Of a stretch of DNA of 64,000 nucleotides, positions 58,601-64,000 are shown piece by piece. Positions within the stretch are counted from its first letter, which is position 1, and each line of letters starts with the position of its first letter. Both the position numbers and the translations under genes were made by a program. The notes beneath the pieces are model-generated. The model was given only the letters and a program-made list of their open reading frames with translations, was not told the DNA's origin and ran no database searches. This DNA comes from Carya illinoinensis (taxonomy: Eukaryota; Streptophyta; Magnoliopsida; Fagales; Juglandaceae): positions 27,839,445 through 27,903,444 of the forward strand of contig NC_056753.1 in assembly GCF_018687715.1 (NCBI RefSeq), read 5' to 3'.

Positions 58601-60683
58601 CTCACTTGTAGAAAGTAGTACATGACATTGAATCATGTTAGTTTCTTAAACGGGTGCGATTTCTTCTGATGGCAATCATTAGATGTGCCATCTGTTGTTT
58701 GGTCTTTAGCTACACTTGAGTAATGGATATCATATTGTCAATCTTTTACTTATCAAAAAATATATATATTACTTAACAAAAATAGATCTGACGCCCCCTT
58801 TTGTTACGTTGACAGTTTTTTTTTTTTTTTTTTTCAATCAAGGCAATTGATCCTCACAACAACACTTGTTATTTTACATTTTACTTTGTTGTTGTGGATG
58901 TTGAGGTAACATCTTGATCTCTGCCGAAGAGGAACAAAAGAGTAACCATTTGATGTCTGAATGCCATTTTGCAGACCTAAAGAGTATGCTATCAGCTGGG
59001 TTGGCTACCATAGCATCCTGTAGTTATGATATAATAGAAAAGGCGGTGCATGGGAAGAAAACCATGAACATCTTATGCATTGGTCATGGAGGGGGAAGCT
59101 TACCATTATTTTTGGCTAGTAAAATTAAAGGTGAGAATCTATCACTTAACCATTCTGTATAATTTTCTTCTATTATTATTTGACGTATTTGGAAAGATTT
59201 TGAACAATAAGTGAGTTTTTACTTCACTTTTCTGGGAGCCAATCATCTGCTTTTCCTTTTTCTAGGAAGATGTGATGATTTCTTCACTTATTGTTAGGGG
59301 AAATATGATCATTCTAAGATTTGTAAAATCTTGAAGTCTATTCTTCTGTTTGGTATGTGGATAATTTGGTGAGAAAGGAATTGTTGGAGTTTTTATAGGG
59401 TTGAACATATGTTGATATCTGTGTTCTTGAAAACTTTGTGTAATTGGAGGTCTTCTTAAGCATCGTTTATTCCAGTTCTTTTGTAAAATTTGATGATCTT
59501 TTAAATGTTTTCCTGTGATTTTTTAGGAGTTACTCCATTTACAACTTATGAAAAAAATTCTCATGTACACACACACAGCTGACCTTTCTTGAAAATAGTG
59601 AGTATGTATCTCTTTCCTCCTGTGCTTTTTGGCATCCAATGTTGCTGCAGAGAAAGCTGAAAACTCAGATACTCCTTTGGAAATGACTTTTGCATTTGCA
59701 TACTTGTGTTATCTTTTTGGAATGCAATCACTTGCCACAGTAGTATCATGCAACTTCCCTTATAAACAGCTTATTAAACAAAAAACTTCCCTTATAAAAC
59801 TTGGAATGCCAATCCTAATATGTCTTCCATCTTTCTATGGTTGGCTTTTGGGCAGAAATCTTAATCTTCTTGCCCATATTAGCAAATCTATGTATAATTT
59901 AGTGATTTCTTTTTCCAATATCCAATTTTCTTTTATTGAATTATTGGTTGCTTTTTTGCTAAAACCTTACTTGGAATTCTTGTTCCTACAGGTGCTTTGA
60001 TTCACGTGGTTGAAATTGACCCCCTTGTTATCTCAGCCTCAATCAAAGCTATGGGTTTTCCTGCTTTCTCAGTCATGACCCAATCAGGTCAGCGTGTCTT
60101 CTCCAAACCTAATGCCATTGATGAAGTTCTGTGGAAAGGCATCCATGAGAAGCTATACCTCTATGAATCAGATGCTGAGAATTTTGTCCTTGACAACAAC
60201 AATCTATATGATATGATCTTCATTGATGCTTATGATGGTGACGACATCTTCCCTCGCAAGCTGTGGGACCCAAATTCCCCATTTCTAAAAGCTCTCAGTA
60301 CTCAACTTCACCCGGAACATGGCACTGTTGTGGTGAACCTTCATTCAGATTCTGAACTTCTGAACCCCGATGGTTCTGTTCCATCTGTTCTTGAGCAAAT
60401 TTTGCCAATGGGGAAATACGTTTCCAGAATCGCCAGAGCATACAAGGATGTACTGGTAGGAAATGGGAAAGAAGGTTCTGGTTTGGGTTTTACTGTTTCG
60501 GTTCCTTGGGTGTGCAATACATCTTTAGTTGTGTGCAGAGGTTTACAAAAGAGTGGTGGGCATCTTAACAGGGATTTTTTTATGAACACTATCATGTCAA
60601 AATCCCTTGAAGTGGAAAATCTTCTGGACTTACCTTTCTCATGCTTGCAGTATATAAAGAGAGGTTTAATGTTAGTTGATTGA
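55681..60683 (+). CDS. Methyltransferase / spermidine-synthase-fold protein
   Basis: Exons 55681-55881, 55981-56209, 58906-59130 and 59992-60683 join in phases 0, 1 and 1 (1347 nt, 448 residues). The start is the first in-frame ATG, MWRRLGSAWNVRR, which is basic and may be an organelle signal. The catalytic half has a glycine-rich SAM-binding motif I (MNILCIGHGGGSLPLFLA, 197-214), the acidic post-I loop VVEIDP (224-229) and YDMIFIDAYDGDD (291-303). This matches the plant SAM-dependent methyltransferase/spermidine-synthase-like group. The putrescine-binding residues of true spermidine synthases were not found, so the substrate is unknown. The first 140 residues (SSEWWRADSDGHTVFRSIS and ERWLQRRQLEVLPVCEREGR) are specific to the group. 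Intron 2 (2.7 kb) contains a LINE. Confidence 0.88.
57194..58443 (+). mobile_element. LINE with 5' inversion (twin priming) in the methyltransferase intron
   Basis: 57327-58443 encodes the ORF2 end: GHYVGKWL-type leader, then ESKYGDLWGGWCTKEVRGAH, IKFWYNTWCDHVAL, QDWEMSSIEAFYSL and CCMCRKGGESVNHLLIHCEV (open from 57378 to 58154), a 3' UTR and an A-tail. The first ~133 bp (57194-57326) are inverted. Read on the minus strand they give VWQLQWEVAEMRKVVGQN, related to the LINE ORF1 C-terminus at 8787-8700 ([18 protein letters not shown]). Exact duplication agatcaagtctct at 57181-57193 and 58444-58456. Confidence 0.88.
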
Positions 60684-61425
60684 GCTCTGAACAGCCTTAA
60701 GTTTATCATCTTGGCATTCTTATATTAAAATATGCTTGGCCATTGAGAGAATTTTGAGTTTTAAGATTAAATATTAAAATGTTATATTTTAATATTATTA
60801 TTATTTTGATATTTGAAAAAGTTAAAAAAAAGTTGAATTGTTTATTATATTTTATACGAGTATTTGGAAAAGTTGTAATGATGAAATAAGATTGCCAAAC
60901 AGTACTACTACGAATGCTCCCCATCTCTCTCTCTCTCTCTCACTCTCTCTGCTAAAAGAATACCATGGTATAGCATCTTACTTTCAAAATAAGATTTTTA
61001 TTTTGATAGAGAGGCCATCGGCTACCGGCCTACCAGAATAAAGTCCCCCTCCAATACATAAAAACAGGACCTAGAAAAGAAAAGAAAAGCAGTTACTTTT
61101 CAACCCTATTGACATATTTTTAAGGGGGACAAAAGCGTTTGAGGAAATTTAATTTTTTTTTTAAATGAAATTAGATTCTTTAATGTCAAAAATCGGATTG
61201 TGAGAAAAGGAAGGTTCAAACCAAACCATCTTTTAATTTTTATTTTCGAATTTTCATAAATAAAAATTTTATATTAAAATCCCCATAATATATTGTTCTA
61301 AACCCGTGCCTTAATAAACTGGCTAGGCGCCGGAAAAGCGGAGAGAGTCGAGGCCCCAAAACTCTTGGAATAACCCCCCTTCGGCCCTTCCTTACATTTT
61401 CCACGTACACTTGGGGGACACTGAA
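60684..61425. promoter_or_regulatory. Methyltransferase 3' flank and TOM9-2 promoter region
   Basis: AT-rich 3' flank, a CT tract at 60922-60951, then GC-richer DNA next to the TOM9-2 start (about 61320-61425), the likely leader. No gene recognised and no clear TATA box chosen. Confidence 0.45.
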
Positions 61426-61719
61426 ATGGCATCGCCGCAGGGCAAGAAGCGAGTCTCTACGACGACCAACGACCAGTCCCTCATTTCTAGGGTCTCCCGC
61501 AGCGTGTCTCAGTCCCCGATCCTCCACCAGATGAAGCGAGCCGACTCCGACGCTGCTTTCGTGTCCAATAAGCTAATCCGCAGCACCGGCAGGGCTGCCT
61601 GGATTGCCGGTACCATCTTCCTCACCTTGGTTGTCCCGCTCATCATCGAAATGGACCGCGAGCAGCAGCTCAATGACCTCGAGCTCCAGCAAGCCAGCCT
61701 CCTCGGTACCTCCAAGTGA
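61426..61719 (+). CDS. TOM9-2: Mitochondrial import receptor subunit TOM9-2 (plant TOM22)
   Basis: 97-residue single-exon gene. Plant TOM9 is the shortened TOM22 of the outer-membrane TOM complex. It has a short cytosolic N-terminus (MASPQGKKRVSTTTNDQSLI) lacking the acidic receptor domain of fungal TOM22, a single transmembrane helix at about 57-75 (AAWIAGTIFLTLVVPLIIEM), then the conserved intermembrane-space tail DREQQLNDLELQQASLLG. The segment KLIRSTGRAAWIAGT is the family signature. The start ATG is the first in frame after the GC-rich leader. Downstream to about 61900 is probably 3' UTR. Confidence 0.95.
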   Translation: MASPQGKKRVSTTTNDQSLISRVSRSVSQSPILHQMKRADSDAAFVSNKLIRSTGRAAWIAGTIFLTLVVPLIIEMDREQQLNDLELQQASLLGTSK

Positions 61720-62620
61720 CTCCGCTCCGCTCCGCCTCTCTCGCCTCAGGTCAGCTCGGCTAGGAGAGGGGGGGTTTCTGGGGTTTAAGGTTTCGAATTG
61801 AACGTGACGTGACATTTGATTTGGAATTTTGAGAATCAGTATTTGCCATACTTGAGCGATTGTAACTGGATTCTCTTCAATTGCTTTGCCTTTTTTTTTT
61901 TTTTTTTTTAATGGATGCCGCAGTTATTAGGTTCATTCTTCCCTCCTTTTGGTTAATTTGATATGGTTTGGAACTTTGGTGAACGGTGACTCTATGATAT
62001 GGCGTTTGGTTGGCGAGAAACCAGAAAAAGAAACATTCCAATCAACATTTTCTGAAAGGAAATCTTCTTCTGATTCAAATCCCAAACGAGGGACAACATT
62101 CTCAGTCCCCCGTAATTTCTTAATTTTGCACTATAAATTGCTTCGAAGCAATGGCTTGTTGACAAAAGTTGAACCTTTACAATTGTTCAAATATGATGTT
62201 AACTCAGTAAATGGGGAATTGCAGTATGATAAACCTTGAGAGTGTTTTCCATAAGATGCCTTTGCGGATTTCTCCTGGAAATAGACTATAGATTGGTTTC
62301 ATCAAATGATTTGATATCCAATTATGCTTAAAATTCTGTTCACAATTTGTTCTTGCTGATGCTATGTGCTTTGGAGATTTTAGCACTTTTTAAAAGAATT
62401 AGAAGTGTCGCATCCAGAAAGAGTCAAGTCCTTTGCTTAGTGGTCAAAAGCCAATAACATAGATATGTTCAGGGAAATGGTGGTATTCTGAGTGTTTTGA
62501 TTATTGGGGAGAAATTATACCAAGATACTTTTTATTTAAATTTTGAATTCTCAATTGATTTGAATTTCAAATTTTCCATAAACACTATACTTATTTCAAA
62601 GAGCTCTAAAAAGAGTGGTA

Positions 62621-62739
62621 AGTGTTGAGGAATAAATCTCATATTGCTTATGGACAAGGTTTTAGGCATGTTGCTCATTGCTTATAAACATGTCTAAGAC
62701 CTTGTCTACAAGCAATATAAGATTTATTCATCAACAGTA
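62621..62739. repeat. Imperfect ~49-bp foldback with short loop
   Basis: The left arm from 62624 (gttgaggaataaatctcata...) and the right arm ending 62735 pair at 43 of 49 positions. Three of the six differences would be G:U wobble in RNA. The loop is 62673-62686. The arm start tgttgaggaataaatc resembles ends of small LTR elements. Confidence 0.85.
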
Positions 62740-63321
62740 AGAACGATTTTATCCATTATCCAGCCAGTAAATTTAGCATTTGATCACAAGTAACCCGATG
62801 TCAAGTTAAAAGTATCACCCTGCTAAAAAAAATTAGTGCATGCCGTGGATTCGAGTCTTGTTAATTTGTTGAAATATGTGTGTATTAACTGTGAAGTGCT
62901 GATTTTCACACTAATAACGATAAGAGAAATTAGTATTCAATACAACATAATTGAGTCTAAACCGCAAAATCCAGTTTTTAGCTTCTGATAATAAACCAAT
63001 GACTGATTAAGGCAATTCAATACATGAGAAGCCAAACTGGTGAAAGTGACTGATTAATTCATTTTCAAGATAGCTTCTATGCAGTGACTTGCTCTAAGAA
63101 TTCAGTGTCATTATCAGAACGACTTGTTAAGACATAGACCCTGCGTGGGAGAGAAGGATTGCAATTGCAACTTTGCTAGAAAGATGTGAATAAAATAGAC
63201 AACCATTAATCTAGAGAAGAGGGCAAAGAGACAAACACCCACATGGCTAGAGGGATCACAAAACAGTCATTCCTACAACTTCCACTTTTGTGAAAATTTT
63301 TCTTGATTCCATGCCCTACTT

Positions 63322-63322
<1 letters not shown>

Positions 63323-63379
<57 letters not shown>
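63323..63379. repeat. (CT)n microsatellite
   Basis: About 28 uninterrupted CT units, 105 bp beyond the PDLP stop codon on the minus strand, so probably in the 3' UTR as a GA tract in the transcript. Confidence 0.95.
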
Positions 63380-63383
<4 letters not shown>

Positions 63384-63483
63384 TCTCCTCAAAAACTCAT
63401 TTCCTTCTGACCAAAAACAAAAAATAATGATGTAGAAAGAATCCACCTCGGAAGAACTTTGCCTCTTTGGAACCCATCTCCAA

Positions 63484-64000
63484 TCAAAAATCTGCACAAA
63501 ACAACATGTTCCAGCTGTATCAGCGTTAGGAGCAGAAAAGATAAAGAAGGTCCACCTCATTTTTCACATACCATCATGTTTTCTCATCAAATTCCTGGCA
63601 AAAAGTAGGCAAATTACTAGAAACCCCACTCCTGCTGCTCCTCCCAATATTATCGCCACTGTCTTACCTGTACTTCCCTCTGTTTCCGCATTAAAATAAA
63701 AACACATCCCGCATTATTAATACTGGACTAAAACTAAGAAGTCCTGTACACTTATGGATTCATTAGTAGAGAGAGAATGAAAAAGACCCACTAAACTTTG
63801 GCAAAATAGAGATTACAGAAAGAGAGAGAAAAGTGCCAACTTTACCTGAAGAAGAGGAAGAATAGGATGAGGAGGAGGAGGAGGATGATGAAGAAGATGA
63901 TCTCCTTGGAACCCCATTAGGATAGTAATCATAGCTCATAAAGCATTTATGCAGATAGATTTGGCCCGATATAGAGCTCCCACATTCAACCTGAGCTTTC
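63484..64000 (-). CDS. Plasmodesmata-located protein (PDLP, DUF26) C-terminal exons, partial
   Basis: Type I membrane protein of plasmodesmata controlling cell-to-cell traffic. The window shows the 3' end on the minus strand: 64000-63846 (continues beyond), 63679-63572 and 63491-63484, all phase 1. Exon 1 encodes the end of the second DUF26 domain (AQVECGSSISGQIYLHKCF, then YYPNGVPRRS) and a Ser-only linker. Exon 2 encodes EGSTGKTVAIILGGAAGVGF then LVICLLFARNLMRKHD, the single transmembrane helix. The last exon is 8 nt and completes the terminal DDF and TGA; the short cytosolic tail fits the family. If the donor at 63571 were not used, the protein would end DGM instead (stop 63564-63566). Member number not assigned. 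Confidence 0.88.

Larger units (their letters stand above)
61720..63483. other. Intergenic region between TOM9-2 and PDLP genes
   Basis: Contains a T-run (61892-61909), a long imperfect foldback (62621-62739) and a CT microsatellite (63323-63379) probably in the PDLP 3' UTR. A 96-residue frame at 61949-62239 has no family signature. Confidence 0.5.

Noticed and set aside
61949..62239. 96-residue frame downstream of TOM9-2
   Set aside because: No conserved motif; probably 3' UTR or intergenic sequence.
1..64000. CRISPR arrays, operons, bacterial-type systems, rRNA or tRNA genes
   Set aside because: Spliced plant genes throughout; no regularly spaced repeats with unique spacers and no tRNA or rRNA structure noticed by eye.

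Overview
This is a window of a plant nuclear genome. The genes are intron-rich with GT-AG junctions, the intergenic DNA is AT-rich, and retrotransposons are nested inside introns. The gene families (Aux/IAA, plasmodesmata-located protein, TOM9, chloroplast RNP) are those of a flowering plant. Codon and protein style suggest a woody eudicot, perhaps Fagales, but that last step is a guess.

Layout. (1) 1-10953, + strand: the 3' end of a 3-isopropylmalate dehydratase large-subunit gene (IIL1, leucine biosynthesis). Its last three exons are at 2162-2209, 2310-2468 and 10813-10953. The last intron is 8.3 kb and consists largely of nested LINE pieces. A further LINE carrying a solo LTR sits upstream of exon 2162. 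(2) 13966-16350, - strand: an Aux/IAA auxin-response repressor of the IAA10-13 group, four exons. (3) 16.4-29.6 kb: transposon-rich, with MITE-like foldbacks, a 1340-bp solo LTR with perfect target duplication, a dead hAT transposase, a dead GRF-zinc-finger gene and microsatellites. (4) 29677-31446, - strand: a single-exon C2-domain protein with a repeated SEVG motif. (5) 35035-42393, - strand: a nine-exon G3BP-like NTF2/RRM protein whose introns hold a LINE carrying a TRIM element, a degraded TRIM LTR and an unusual 1.5-kb retroposon. (6) 45682-47653, - strand: a two-RRM chloroplast ribonucleoprotein. (7) 49143-52659, - strand: a four-exon gene for a 199-residue protein I do not recognise. 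(8) 55681-60683, + strand: a four-exon methyltransferase/spermidine-synthase-fold protein with a LINE in intron 2 that shows a 5' inversion. (9) 61426-61719, + strand: TOM9-2, a mitochondrial import receptor subunit. (10) 63484-64000, - strand: the 3' end of a plasmodesmata-located protein gene, ending in an 8-nt terminal exon.

The genes are unrelated housekeeping or regulatory genes with no sign of functional clustering. The strongest story is structural. Several introns have absorbed LINEs, solo LTRs and a TRIM, many with readable target-site duplications, while the host splice sites and reading frames remain intact. All exon models were built by eye from reading-frame phase, splice signals and family similarity remembered from known plant proteins; no database search was run.
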